A stretch of DNA of 39,132 bases from assembly GCF_031179985.1 (NCBI RefSeq), contig NZ_JAPSHJ010000025.1, forward strand, positions 1 to 39,132, written 5' to 3'. Position numbers and translations under genes: made by a program. Below the pieces are notes generated by a model. It was not told the origin of the DNA and made no database searches. It saw only the letters and a program-made list of their open reading frames with translations. Below are positions 31,678 to 39,132 of the stretch, in pieces (position 1 is the first letter of the stretch; each line of letters opens with the position of its first letter). This DNA comes from Arthrobacter sp. (GTDB lineage Bacteria; Actinomycetota; Actinomycetes; Actinomycetales; Micrococcaceae).

Positions 31678-33269
31678 AGCTCCAGCCTCCGCTGCTTCAG
31701 TTCCGCCTTAAACACTGCTCCTCCATCGTTGGCTACAGACAGCTCGCCGCCGCGCCTTCGGCAGACCACACGCGACAGCGCGAGTCCAAACCCGCGGCCC
31801 TCCTCATTGCCCTGCTGCTTCGTGGTAAAGCCCTGCCGAAAAATATCCTCCACAGCATCCGGGGAGACGCCCGGGCCGGAGTCACGGACGGTGACTGTTA
31901 CGTCGTCGTCGCCCTCTTCCACCGTCACCTTAACTATTGCGTTCGCCCTGCCCGTAACGGCGTCGAGAGCATTATCCACGAGGTTTCCGACGACGGTTAC
32001 CAGGTCCCGTGACAGGGCGTCATCCACGCGCCCGAGCAAGGATTCCGGGTCCAGCTGCAAAGTGACTCCGCGCTCTGTGGCAAGGCTGGTTTTGGCGATC
32101 ATCAGGGCAGCCAACGCGGGATCCTCTATCCGGCTGGTGACCTCATCGTTAAGCCTGGTCCGGTCCAGGGTGGCGCCATTGACAAACTGCACCACCGAAT
32201 CGTACTCACCGATCTGGATAAGACCCGATATAACGTGCAACTGGTTGGCAAATTCGTGCGCCTGGGCCCGTAAGGTGTCGGTCGCCGTCCGGGTGGCGCC
32301 CAGTTCACGCTCCAGTGAGGACAGCTCGGTGCGGTCGCGGAGCGTGGTGACGGACCCGATGTGGCGTCCCCGCGAGCGGATGGGTACGCGGTTCAGCACC
32401 AACAGCCGCTCGCCCACCAGAACCAGTTGGTCCGGCCCTGACTGGTCGCGGGTAAGGACGTCCTTCAACGCCGGGTCCAGGTCGAGCGTTTCCAGGTTCT
32501 TGCCCACGCAGTCAGGCGGAAGGCTGAGCAGTTCGCGGGCACTGTCATTGGCCACGGTGATCCGTTCGTTTGGATCGAGCGCCACCACGCCCTCTTTCAG
32601 CCCGTGCAGCATCGCCTCGCGGTTTTCCACGAGCCCGGTGATTTCGCTGGGTTCCATGCCCAGGGTCTGACGTTTGACCCGCCGCGCCAGCAGCAGGGAT
32701 CCGGCAACACCCAGCACACTGGCCACACCCAGGTAGGTCAGGAGATTCGGTGCGGCATCGCTCAGCCGCTCCAGCATGGACGGGTAGTGACGGCTGACTG
32801 ACGCAATGCCGATCATCTTTCCCTTGTCGTCGAGAACAGGGACGTGGGCGGAGAGGAAGACGCTGCCGGCTTCGTCCACTACACCTGTCCATGACCTGCC
32901 CAGCATCACGCGGCTCTGGCCGAGTTCCAGGGGCTGGCCCAGCAGGCTCGGATCTGACGAGGCCACCACCGTCCGGTCAAGTCTGGCCAACGCAACCTGG
33001 GTTGCTCCGGAAACTGACCGGACGGACTCTGCCACTGCGGGAAGGGCAGCACCTTCCCGGGGCTCGGCGGATGGCAGGAGCGTGCGAACTGTTGGATTAC
33101 TGCCCAGCGCCTCGGCAGCGGATAAGGCCTGGCGTCCTTCGATCCGCTCAAAGGCGGCGGCGCTCTGCGCGAGCGAAATGGCCACCACGGCCACAAGGAC
33201 GGCAAGGACTATCAGCAACTGGAGAACAAGGTACTGACCAGCGAGGGACATTCCTCTACGTCGAGTCAC
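31674..33269 (-). CDS. CitA/DcuS-type sensor histidine kinase
   Basis: The 531-residue kinase has an N-terminal transmembrane helix (LVLQLLIVLAVLVAVVAISL), a periplasmic PAS-type (Cache) sensing domain to about residue 170, and a second helix (LLTYLGVASVLGVAGSLLLA). A cytoplasmic PAS domain follows (LKEGVVALDPNERITVAND). The His motif AQAHEFANQLHVISGLIQ has the phospho-His near residue 338. The ATPase domain has N-box LVDNALDAV, DSGPGVS and GRGFGLAL. The extracellular domain presumably binds a tri- or dicarboxylate. GTG 33269 is preceded by AGAGGA. Divergent from tctC by 246 bp. Confidence 0.95.
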   Translation of the reverse strand: MTRRRGMSLAGQYLVLQLLIVLAVLVAVVAISLAQSAAAFERIEGRQALSAAEALGSNPTVRTLLPSAEPREGAALPAVAESVRSVSGATQVALARLDRTVVASSDPSLLGQPLELGQSRVMLGRSWTGVVDEAGSVFLSAHVPVLDDKGKMIGIASVSRHYPSMLERLSDAAPNLLTYLGVASVLGVAGSLLLARRVKRQTLGMEPSEITGLVENREAMLHGLKEGVVALDPNERITVANDSARELLSLPPDCVGKNLETLDLDPALKDVLTRDQSGPDQLVLVGERLLVLNRVPIRSRGRHIGSVTTLRDRTELSSLERELGATRTATDTLRAQAHEFANQLHVISGLIQIGEYDSVVQFVNGATLDRTRLNDEVTSRIEDPALAALMIAKTSLATERGVTLQLDPESLLGRVDDALSRDLVTVVGNLVDNALDAVTGRANAIVKVTVEEGDDDVTVTVRDSGPGVSPDAVEDIFRQGFTTKQQGNEEGRGFGLALSRVVCRRRGGELSVANDGGAVFKAELKQRRLEL

Positions 33270-33292
33270 TGTGGTTGTTTCCTCTGGTGGTT

Positions 33293-33306
33293 CAGCAGGT
33301 CTGCTG
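33293..33306. promoter_or_regulatory. Palindrome in the citA-tctC intergenic region
   Basis: CAGCAG - GT - CTGCTG (6-2-6) lies 24 bases upstream of the sensor-kinase start codon. It could be a binding site for the response regulator or another factor. This is inference from position and symmetry only. Confidence 0.35.
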
Positions 33307-33437
33307 GTTCTGCAGTAGCGGCGGTTGATAGTCCGGTGCGTGTCCGCGCTGGGTACCGGAACTATACCGCAGCGCTTCAGGAGTGGGATGCCGGAAACGT
33401 GAACGCAATGAACTTAACTTTCTCTGCGTACACAAGC

Positions 33438-33451
33438 GTGATGCACATCAC
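33438..33451 (+). promoter_or_regulatory. CRP/GlxR-like palindrome upstream of tctC
   Basis: GTGATGCACATCAC contains the GTGA-N6-TCAC core of CRP-family sites (GlxR consensus in corynebacteria is TGTGA-N6-TCACA). It is a 6-2-6 palindrome 64 bases before the tctC ATG. It would link carboxylate uptake to carbon catabolite signals. Confidence 0.5.
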
Positions 33452-33515
33452 CATGGGGCCTAGCATCGGATCACCAGTCAGTTTTCTGATCATTTTTAGC
33501 GAGAAGAGGAACACC

Positions 33516-34526
33516 ATGCGCCAGAACCGCGCATTGCGAATTGCCGCCGTCGCCGCCGGCATCGCCCTGATGGCCACCGGTTGCGGTGCCACCGGTGGCA
33601 GCTCCACCAATACGTCTACCCCCGGCGCCGCTGCCGGGCCGGTAACCGGGCTCCAGATCATGGTCCCCAACACCCCGGGCGGCGGTTACGACACCACTGC
33701 CCGCGTCGCAGCCAAGGTTCTCGATGACGAGAAGGTTGCCACCAACACCGAGGTGTTCAACCTTGCCGGCGCCGGCGGAACCGTCGGCCTGGCCCGCATC
33801 GTCAACGAAAAGGGCAACGGTGACCTCACCATGCTCATGGGCCTTGGCGTGGTGGGCGCGAGCTACACCAACAAGTCCGAGTCCAAGCTCACCGACACTA
33901 CCCCGCTGGCCAAGCTCATCGAAGAGCCCGGCGCCATCATGGTCAGCAAGGATTCGCCCTACAAGACCATCGATGACTTGGTGGCCGCGTGGAAGGCAGA
34001 CCCCGGTTCCATCAGCGTTGGTGGCGGCTCCTCCCCGGGAGGCCCTGACCACCTGCTGCCCATGCAGCTGGCAGGAGCAGTTGGAATTGACGCCACCAAG
34101 GTGAACTATGTGGCCTACGACGGTGGTGGAGACCTTCTCCCTGCCATCCTGGGCAACAAAATCGGCTTCGCTGCTTCCGGCGCTGGCGAGTACCTTGAGC
34201 AGATCAAATCAGGTGGGGTCCGCGTTCTGGCAACGAGCGGCGCCGAGCGCCTTGAGGGTGTTGACGCACCAACGCTGAAGGAATCCGGCATCGACCTGGA
34301 GTTCACCAACTGGCGCGGCATTGTGGCTCCTCCGGGAATCACCGACGACGACAAGGCCAAGCTGATTGCCGCCCTCGAAAAGATGCACGGCACCGAGGGG
34401 TGGAAAGAAGCCCTTAAGAAGAACAGCTGGACCGACGCCTTTATCACCGGCGACGAGTTCGAATCCTTCCTGAGCGAGCAGGACAAGCGGGTGGCTGACG
34501 TTCTCACGAAGCTTGGCTTGGCGTGA
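33516..34526 (+). CDS. tctC: Tripartite tricarboxylate transporter substrate-binding lipoprotein TctC
   Basis: The 336-residue solute-binding protein of the Bug/TctC family has a lipoprotein signal with lipobox TG-Cys23. The mature part has IMVPNTPGGGYDTTARVAA, the conserved substrate loop, AGAGGTVGLARIVNEKGNG, VGGGSSPGGPDHLLPMQLAG and GAGEYLEQIKSGGVRVLATS. It should deliver citrate or another carboxylate to TctAB outside the membrane. ATG 33516 has GAAGAGGA five bases upstream; the frame is open back to 33336 but without support. Its TGA overlaps the tctB start. Confidence 0.96.
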   Translation: MRQNRALRIAAVAAGIALMATGCGATGGSSTNTSTPGAAAGPVTGLQIMVPNTPGGGYDTTARVAAKVLDDEKVATNTEVFNLAGAGGTVGLARIVNEKGNGDLTMLMGLGVVGASYTNKSESKLTDTTPLAKLIEEPGAIMVSKDSPYKTIDDLVAAWKADPGSISVGGGSSPGGPDHLLPMQLAGAVGIDATKVNYVAYDGGGDLLPAILGNKIGFAASGAGEYLEQIKSGGVRVLATSGAERLEGVDAPTLKESGIDLEFTNWRGIVAPPGITDDDKAKLIAALEKMHGTEGWKEALKKNSWTDAFITGDEFESFLSEQDKRVADVLTKLGLA

Positions 34527-35035
34527 GCTCCTCACCATCTTTGACTTCCAGGCTCAAAGGCCGCTCCGAGCTGGGGGTAGCCCTCCTGCTCGGGGCGGCG
34601 GGCGTCGTCGTCCTGGTGGACGCCCTTCGCCTGGTAACCCCGTATTCCCAGTCAGATCCGGTGGGACCGAAGACCCTGCCGTACATCGTGGCCGGCCTGC
34701 TGATCGTCTGCTCCGTCCTGCTGGCACTGAATGTGCTGCGCGGCGGGCAGGGTGAAGCCGAAGGCGGCGAGGACGTGGATCTCTCCCATCCCGCCGACTG
34801 GAAAACCGTCCTGCCGCTGGTCGGAGCGTTCGTCGCAAACATCCTGCTCATTGACTGGGCCGGTTGGGTGATCTCGGGAACAGTCCTGTTCTGGGGCAGC
34901 GCATGGGCCCTCGGAAGCCGGCACTATATCCGTGACGGCCTCATCTCGGTGGCCCTGTCCGTCCTGACCTTTTACGGCTTCTACCTCGGCCTGGGCATCC
35001 CGCTGCCGGCCGGTCTCCTGAAGGGGGTTCTCTAA
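34523..35035 (+). CDS. tctB: Tripartite tricarboxylate transporter small membrane subunit TctB
   Basis: The 170-residue protein has four transmembrane segments: LGVALLLGAAGVVVLVDALR, TLPYIVAGLLIVCSVLLALN, LPLVGAFVANILLIDWAGW and the last segment with LISVALSVLTFYGFYLGLGI. A charged loop lies between the second and third. The profile is that of TctB, whose role is to support the large permease TctA. GTG 34523 overlaps the tctC stop as GTGA. Its TAA is directly followed by the tctA ATG. Confidence 0.93.
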   Translation: MSSSPSLTSRLKGRSELGVALLLGAAGVVVLVDALRLVTPYSQSDPVGPKTLPYIVAGLLIVCSVLLALNVLRGGQGEAEGGEDVDLSHPADWKTVLPLVGAFVANILLIDWAGWVISGTVLFWGSAWALGSRHYIRDGLISVALSVLTFYGFYLGLGIPLPAGLLKGVL

Positions 35036-36643
35036 ATGGATGTTCTCTCCTCCCTCATGGACGGCTTTGCCACCGCCCTGACGCCAATGAACCTGCTCTA
35101 CGCCTGCATTGGCGTCATCCTGGGTTCCGCCGTAGGCGTGCTGCCGGGCCTTGGCCCCGCCATGACCATCGCCTTGCTGCTCCCGGTCACGACCGTCCTT
35201 GAACCCACCAGCGCGTTCATTATGTTCGCCGGCATTTACTACGGCGGTATGTACGGCGGCTCCACCACCTCGATTCTGCTGAATACACCGGGCGAATCGT
35301 CGTCGGTGGTCACAGCCATCGAAGGCAACAAGATGGCGAAGGCCGGCAGGGCCGCCCAAGCCCTTGCAACGGCGGCGATTGGCTCTTTCATCGCCGGCAC
35401 TATAGGCACGGCACTGCTGGCAGTCTTCGCGCCGATCGTCGTGGAGTTCGCCGTCAGTCTGGGCTCCCCGAGCTACTTTGCCATCATGATTCTTGCCCTC
35501 CTTGCTGTGACGGCAGTCCTGGGCTCGTCGAGACTGAGGGGCTTCGCTTCCCTGGGGCTCGGTCTGGCGATCAGTCTGGTGGGCATGGACAAAGTCACAG
35601 GCCAGCAAAGACTCACCTTCGGGCAGCCCTTGCTGGTTGACGGTTTGGACATCGTGGTGGTGGCCGTGGCCATCTTCGCCCTGGGCGAGGCACTATGGGT
35701 GGCCGCCCACATGCGACGCACTCCGTTGCAGGTAATCCCTGTCGGCCGTCCCTGGATGGGCAAACAGGACTGGAAACGGTCCTGGAAGCCCTGGCTCCGC
35801 GGAACGGCGTTCGGCTTCCCCTTCGGTGCCCTTCCCGCCGGTGGAGCAGAGATCCCCACGTTCCTCTCCTATGTGACCGAGAAGCGCCTCAGCAAGCATC
35901 CGGAAGAGTTTGGCAAGGGTGCCATCGAGGGCGTTGCCGGACCGGAAGCTGCTAACAACGCGGCCGCCGCCGGCACCATGACGCCCCTGTTGGCCTTGGG
36001 CCTGCCCACGAATGCTACCGCGGCCGTCATGCTCGCAGCGTTCATCCAGTTCGGCATCCAGCCGGGACCGCAGCTGTTCGAGAGCGAGGGACCGCTGGTG
36101 TGGGCCCTGATCGCGAGCCTCTTCATCGGCAACGTCCTCCTCCTGCTCATCAACCTGCCCCTGGCTCCGATGTGGGCAAAAATCCTGCAGCTCCCGCGGC
36201 CATACCTGTATGCTGGCATCCTGTTCTTCGCCACGCTGGGCGCCTATTCGGTAAACCTGCAGGCGTTCGACCTGGTGCTACTGCTGGTGCTCGGTGCATT
36301 GGGATTCATGATGCGCCGCTTCGGGCTCCCCGTGCTGCCTCTCATCCTCGGTGTGATCCTGGGGCCGCGTATCGAAGAACAACTTCGAAGGACTATCAAG
36401 CTGTTTAACGGAGACCCGGTCGGGCTTCTTAGCGAACCAGTTGCCGTCGTTGTCTACATCATTATTGCGATCCTCCTCATCTTCCCGTTCCTGATGAAGC
36501 TCTGGCGCCGCAACCATCCGGCCCCCAGCCTCCTGACCCCAAATGCCACACGTGTATCCGAACCGACAGACGTCACCCGCGGCAATGTCACCCATGCAAG
36601 CCACCGCTCCGACGGAAAGGATGGGGGCGACGGTGACGGCTAG
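35036..36643 (+). CDS. tctA: Tripartite tricarboxylate transporter large permease TctA
   Basis: The 535-residue permease has about 11-12 transmembrane helices and the family signatures [20 protein letters not shown] and [20 protein letters not shown] followed by TPGESSSVV. The second repeat has PGPQLF and [16 protein letters not shown]. The C-terminal 45 residues are polar, with His/Asp/Gly-rich sequence ([16 protein letters not shown]). The ATG at 35036 abuts the tctB stop. With TctB and TctC it forms a proton- or sodium-driven carboxylate importer, presumably induced by the divergent two-component system. Confidence 0.96.
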   Translation: MDVLSSLMDGFATALTPMNLLYACIGVILGSAVGVLPGLGPAMTIALLLPVTTVLEPTSAFIMFAGIYYGGMYGGSTTSILLNTPGESSSVVTAIEGNKMAKAGRAAQALATAAIGSFIAGTIGTALLAVFAPIVVEFAVSLGSPSYFAIMILALLAVTAVLGSSRLRGFASLGLGLAISLVGMDKVTGQQRLTFGQPLLVDGLDIVVVAVAIFALGEALWVAAHMRRTPLQVIPVGRPWMGKQDWKRSWKPWLRGTAFGFPFGALPAGGAEIPTFLSYVTEKRLSKHPEEFGKGAIEGVAGPEAANNAAAAGTMTPLLALGLPTNATAAVMLAAFIQFGIQPGPQLFESEGPLVWALIASLFIGNVLLLLINLPLAPMWAKILQLPRPYLYAGILFFATLGAYSVNLQAFDLVLLLVLGALGFMMRRFGLPVLPLILGVILGPRIEEQLRRTIKLFNGDPVGLLSEPVAVVVYIIIAILLIFPFLMKLWRRNHPAPSLLTPNATRVSEPTDVTRGNVTHASHRSDGKDGGDGDG

Positions 36644-36709
36644 CCAGCCCTCACTCCCCCTCCACGCCAGAAGACTACAAGGCACAAACCACAGACCACA
36701 GGAGAAACC

Positions 36710-37111
36710 GTGAGCATCATCGTTGGCTACGTTCCCACGCCCGAAGGGGCAGCAGCACTGGAAGCGGCAATCGCCGAGGCGCGAAAAAACAAAACGCTCC
36801 TCGTCATCATCAACTCCTCCCGCGGGGACGCCCTGGTGGACAAGCGCTACGCCCAGGTGGAGGACATCGCCAGCATCGAGGAACGCCTGAAGAAAGAAGG
36901 AATCGAGCACATCATCCAGCAGCCTGTGCGTGGGAACGATGCCGCAACAGAGGTCCTGCAGGCCGCGGAACAGCACCGTGCCGACCTCGTCGTCATCGGC
37001 CTTCGGAGGCGCACACCAGTCGGGAAACTGATTATGGGTAGCACCTCACAACAGATACTGCTTGAGGCAGACTGCCCGATTCTTGCCGTCAAGGCCGCTC
37101 CGGCTCACTAG
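36710..37111 (+). CDS. Universal stress protein (UspA family)
   Basis: The 133-residue single-domain Usp protein has the ATP-binding pattern IGLRRRTPVGKLIMGSTSQQILLEADCPILAVK, that is G-2x-G-9x-G(S/T) near residues 95-115. An N-terminal strand IIVGYVPTPEGAAAL precedes it. GTG 36710 has AGGAGAAACC upstream. It follows tctA by 66 bases on the same strand and probably ends that operon, since a strong hairpin lies downstream. Usp genes often lie beside carboxylate transporters. The role in stress or energy signalling is not specified. Confidence 0.93.
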   Translation: MSIIVGYVPTPEGAAALEAAIAEARKNKTLLVIINSSRGDALVDKRYAQVEDIASIEERLKKEGIEHIIQQPVRGNDAATEVLQAAEQHRADLVVIGLRRRTPVGKLIMGSTSQQILLEADCPILAVKAAPAH

Positions 37112-37171
37112 GGGCACCTCCGGCATTGGACGCAATAGGAACGTCGACGGCGTCGTGCACACCAAGAGAGC

Positions 37172-37211
37172 AGGCGGCGGGTGGAAAGGAATCACTTTCC
37201 ACCCGCCGCCT
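37172..37211 (+). terminator. Strong hairpin terminator after the tct-usp operon
   Basis: A perfect 17-bp stem, AGGCGGCGGGTGGAAAG (37172-37188) and CTTTCCACCCGCCGCCT (37195-37211), has a 6-base loop GAATCA. No T-run follows, but a stem of this strength should stop transcription or protect the 3' end. Confidence 0.85.
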
Positions 37212-37311
37212 ACTGCTGTCAGATGCAGACGCCCCGCATAATCGATTCATCTGATAACCGTGCAACGGCTACCCCTTCAGCTGCTCCCTCCGGGCCGCTG
37301 GGAAGGACTCC

Positions 37312-38271
37312 ATGACAAAGTTCCGCCTGGCCATTCTTGACGACTACCAAAACGTGGCCGAGGACTTCGCCCCGTGGAGTTCCCTGGCCGCCGACGGGGT
37401 GGAGGTGACAATATTCAACACCCCCCTTGGCTCCGACAGTGCAGTCGCCGCTGCACTTTCAGACTTCGAGGTCATCGTAGCCATGCGCGAACGGACCCCT
37501 TTCCCCCGCCAGGTCCTCGAAAAACTGCCGAATTTGAAATTGCTTGTCACTACAGGGGCCGCCAACGCTGCCATCGATCTGGAGGCCGCTAAAGAGAACG
37601 GGGTGGTTGTCTGCGGTACGGGCGGCTCCCCCACTGCCGCCCCGGAACTGACCTGGGCCCTGCTGCTGGCCTTCACCCGCAATCTCACCGCAGAAGAAAC
37701 CTCCCTGCGGAATGGCCGGTGGCAAAGAACCGTGGGTTTCGAGCTGTCAGGGAAGACGCTGGGCATCGTGGGTCTTGGCAAGATCGGACACAGGATCGCC
37801 GCCTACGGGAAGGCCTTCGGCATGGAGGTGCTGGCGTGGAGCCAGAACCTGACCGAAGAGACCGCCGCGGCCGCCGGTGTACGGAAAGTCAGCAAGGACG
37901 AGCTTTTCCGGAAGTCCGACGTCGTGAGCCTCCACCTGCGCCTCTCCGAACGGAGCGAGGGCACCGTGGGCGAACGGGAACTGCGTCTCCTCGGACCCGA
38001 CGGCGTTCTGGTGAACACTTCGCGAGGCCCGTTGGTGGACCAGCAGGCCCTCCTCGATGCCCTTCACGCTGGGCACATCCGCGGAGCCGCGCTCGACGTC
38101 TATGATCAGGAGCCGCTTCCGCTTGGGCACCCGCTCCTCGATGCCCCGAGGACAGTTCTGACTCCCCATCTGGGCTACGTTACCCATGAGAGCTACAGGG
38201 CTTTCCTCGGCGGGGCGTTCGAGGATGTCAGGGCCTGGCTCGACGGCTCCCCGCTCCGAAGACTGGCTTAG
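37312..38271 (+). CDS. D-2-hydroxyacid dehydrogenase family NAD-binding oxidoreductase
   Basis: The 319-residue protein has the D-isomer-specific 2-hydroxyacid dehydrogenase layout. The NAD site LGIVGLGKIGHRIAAYGKAF lies near residues 150-170 and VSLHLRLSERSEGTVG at about 204. VNTSRGPLVDQQALLDALHAG and ALDVYDQEPLP carry the catalytic Arg/Glu pattern, and LTPHLGYVTHESY has the catalytic His (about 285). The substrate may be a 2-oxo acid such as hydroxypyruvate or glyoxylate, or a substituted variant. ATG 37312 has GGAAGGA five bases upstream. It lies between a terminator and a pseudogene and seems to stand alone. Confidence 0.92.
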   Translation: MTKFRLAILDDYQNVAEDFAPWSSLAADGVEVTIFNTPLGSDSAVAAALSDFEVIVAMRERTPFPRQVLEKLPNLKLLVTTGAANAAIDLEAAKENGVVVCGTGGSPTAAPELTWALLLAFTRNLTAEETSLRNGRWQRTVGFELSGKTLGIVGLGKIGHRIAAYGKAFGMEVLAWSQNLTEETAAAAGVRKVSKDELFRKSDVVSLHLRLSERSEGTVGERELRLLGPDGVLVNTSRGPLVDQQALLDALHAGHIRGAALDVYDQEPLPLGHPLLDAPRTVLTPHLGYVTHESYRAFLGGAFEDVRAWLDGSPLRRLA

Positions 38272-38335
38272 CGGGCAGACCCCAGGGAAGGGCTTCAGCC
38301 GGAATCTGTACCTTCTGATCCTGAGATGAGCGCAT

Positions 38336-38911
38336 TCAGCGCCCAGTAAGTGCCAGATGGGCGAGCTCTGTTAGGCGCCAGTCGCGGGACTCTTCGTGCG
38401 CCGTGATGGTGACTACTGCATTTTGGGCGTCATCGATGACCACACTGCCCATATTTACCGTCAAGCCGCCAACAGTTGCCCGGCCCGTTCCATGCAGCGA
38501 GGCCGTAGCCTTCGGAAGGCGGGCTACCGCCGGTTTCGACCCACGAGCTGTGCATCCGGTCCACCCATCCTCCAACCCAGGGGGTTGGTCGCCGAACCAT
38601 GCGAAGTCGATCCCGCTCGACATCGACAGCAAATGCCGAATCGTCACTGTCTCTACTCCGGCCCCAAGTTCCATCGCCGGAAGCAGTTCCGGCACTGTGG
38701 ATTCGAGCGACAGAAGGCCCTCGTCGATTGCCATCCCAACGGCGAGCGCGCATAGACCTTTGGATACTGAGTAGATGTTCTCCCGGTCATCGCTGCGCCA
38801 CCGGTGCTGTACGGCGTCGTCGCCTATCAGCACGTCCACACCGTAGGCGCCGAGCTTCTCTTCGTTGATGCCGTTGACCAGACGCTCAAGAACAGACATA
38901 GCAATAGACAT
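38336..38911 (-). pseudogene. Serine hydrolase (beta-lactamase/penicillin-binding family), internally deleted
   Basis: A start-to-stop frame of 191 residues exists, but it is composed of an intact N-terminus, a nonsense middle and an intact C-terminus. The N-terminus has the serine motif SVSKG (SxxK) and SSGIDFAWFGDQP. From about 38575 the family sequence continues in another frame (WVDRMHSSWVETGG, YGLAAWNGPGNCWRLDGKYG), then returns to the first frame at VVIDDAQNAVVTITAHEES. An internal deletion after FGDQP and a second small one near 38455 explain this. The region that should hold the YxN motif is missing. The gene is almost certainly non-functional unless the frame restoration rescues a truncated product, which is unlikely. 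Confidence 0.8.
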
Positions 38912-38989
38912 TCAAATAGTCTCCCAGCCCGGGGCGGCCGCGGGCGGAAAGCGCGAGCGGATTCCAGCCCCGTGCGCAATGATGGACCG

Positions 38990-39132
38990 ATGGAGCCTTC
39001 GTCAGGTACACGTCTCGAACTGGAAACAGAGCGTCTGCATCTTCGGTCTTGGTCTATTGACGACACGTCCTGGCACCGGCACCTCGTGGGAGAGCGTGGG
39101 CTGGGCCTTCCGACAGTAGAGGACGATGCTGC
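38990..39132 (+). CDS. GNAT acetyltransferase, N-terminal part (cut by the right edge)
   Basis: From ATG 38990 to the edge a frame encodes about 47 residues starting MEPSSGTRLELETERLHLRS and continuing through WHRHLVGERG to PTVEDDA. The LETERLHLRSW opening is characteristic of RimJ/RimL-type GNAT acetyltransferases. The acetyl-CoA site lies beyond the window. No clear ribosome site precedes the ATG. It is divergent from the serine-hydrolase pseudogene. Confidence 0.7.
   Translation, partial: MEPSSGTRLELETERLHLRSWSIDDTSWHRHLVGERGLGLPTVEDDA

Noticed and set aside
34652..35608. A 318-residue frame on the minus strand
   Set aside because: It is antisense to tctB and tctA, is very rich in His/Gln/Arg/Asp/Gly as expected of a shadow, and has no domain.
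1..39132. CRISPR array, tRNA, rRNA or complete insertion sequence
   Set aside because: No spaced direct repeats of array type, no tRNA cloverleaf or T-loop sequence, and no transposase motifs were recognised by eye; a tRNA or IS search program was not available.

Overview
The window is high-GC DNA from an actinobacterium, most likely a member of the Micrococcaceae close to Arthrobacter/Pseudarthrobacter. Three things suggest this: the minus-strand backbone dxr - rseP - ispG - GNAT - proS - rimP - nusA - ylxR - infB - rbfA - truB follows the actinobacterial order (compare M. tuberculosis Rv2870c to Rv2837c); NusA is short and IF-2 has a long Ala/Pro/Gly-rich N-terminus; and a DUF222 (13E12-type) HNH gene, abundant in Arthrobacter genomes, lies at the left edge. 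The taxonomic call comes from gene content only.

Left part (1-6.4 kb): a frameshifted DUF222 gene runs off the left edge. A tightly coupled operon follows, truB with two small membrane-protein genes. Between truB and rbfA sit an aminotransferase, a zinc-ribbon thioredoxin, a nucleoside deaminase and a secreted beta-propeller (ScyD-like) protein, which separate truB from its usual partners. Next (6.4-12.3 kb) is the rimP-nusA-ylxR-infB-rbfA transcription/translation block. From 12.4 to 17.8 kb lie a DUF4439 ferritin-like membrane protein, a VIT1/CCC1 metal transporter, an APH(6)-like kinase, a PLP decarboxylase and a TauE/SafE exporter. proS ends this block. Upstream of proS is a 0.5-kb gene-free spacer rich in inverted repeats.

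From 20.1 to 22.4 kb an ABC-2 exporter and its TetR regulator form an overlapping operon behind a recognisable promoter and an 18-bp palindromic operator. From 22.3 to 29.4 kb come a lipoprotein, a DUF4081/GNAT acetyltransferase, ispG, a YciI protein, a two-gene module (SatD-like protein with a nucleotidyl-cyclase-like motif pattern plus a membrane partner), the site-2 protease rseP, and dxr. ispG and dxr are both MEP-pathway enzymes. The SatD-like/membrane pair is the most interesting unit. It has overlapping genes, a leaderless-type promoter carrying two 10-bp direct repeats, and a gene organisation that recalls a sensor or nucleotide-signal enzyme with a membrane effector.

Right part (29.5-39.1 kb): a lipase-maturation-factor-like membrane protein; a CitA/CitB-type two-component system divergent from a tctCBA tripartite tricarboxylate transporter, with a CRP/GlxR-like palindrome between them; a universal stress protein and a strong hairpin terminator; a D-2-hydroxyacid dehydrogenase; a serine hydrolase (beta-lactamase family) pseudogene with an internal deletion; and the start of a GNAT acetyltransferase cut by the right edge. 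I saw no rRNA, tRNA, CRISPR array, complete insertion sequence or prophage.
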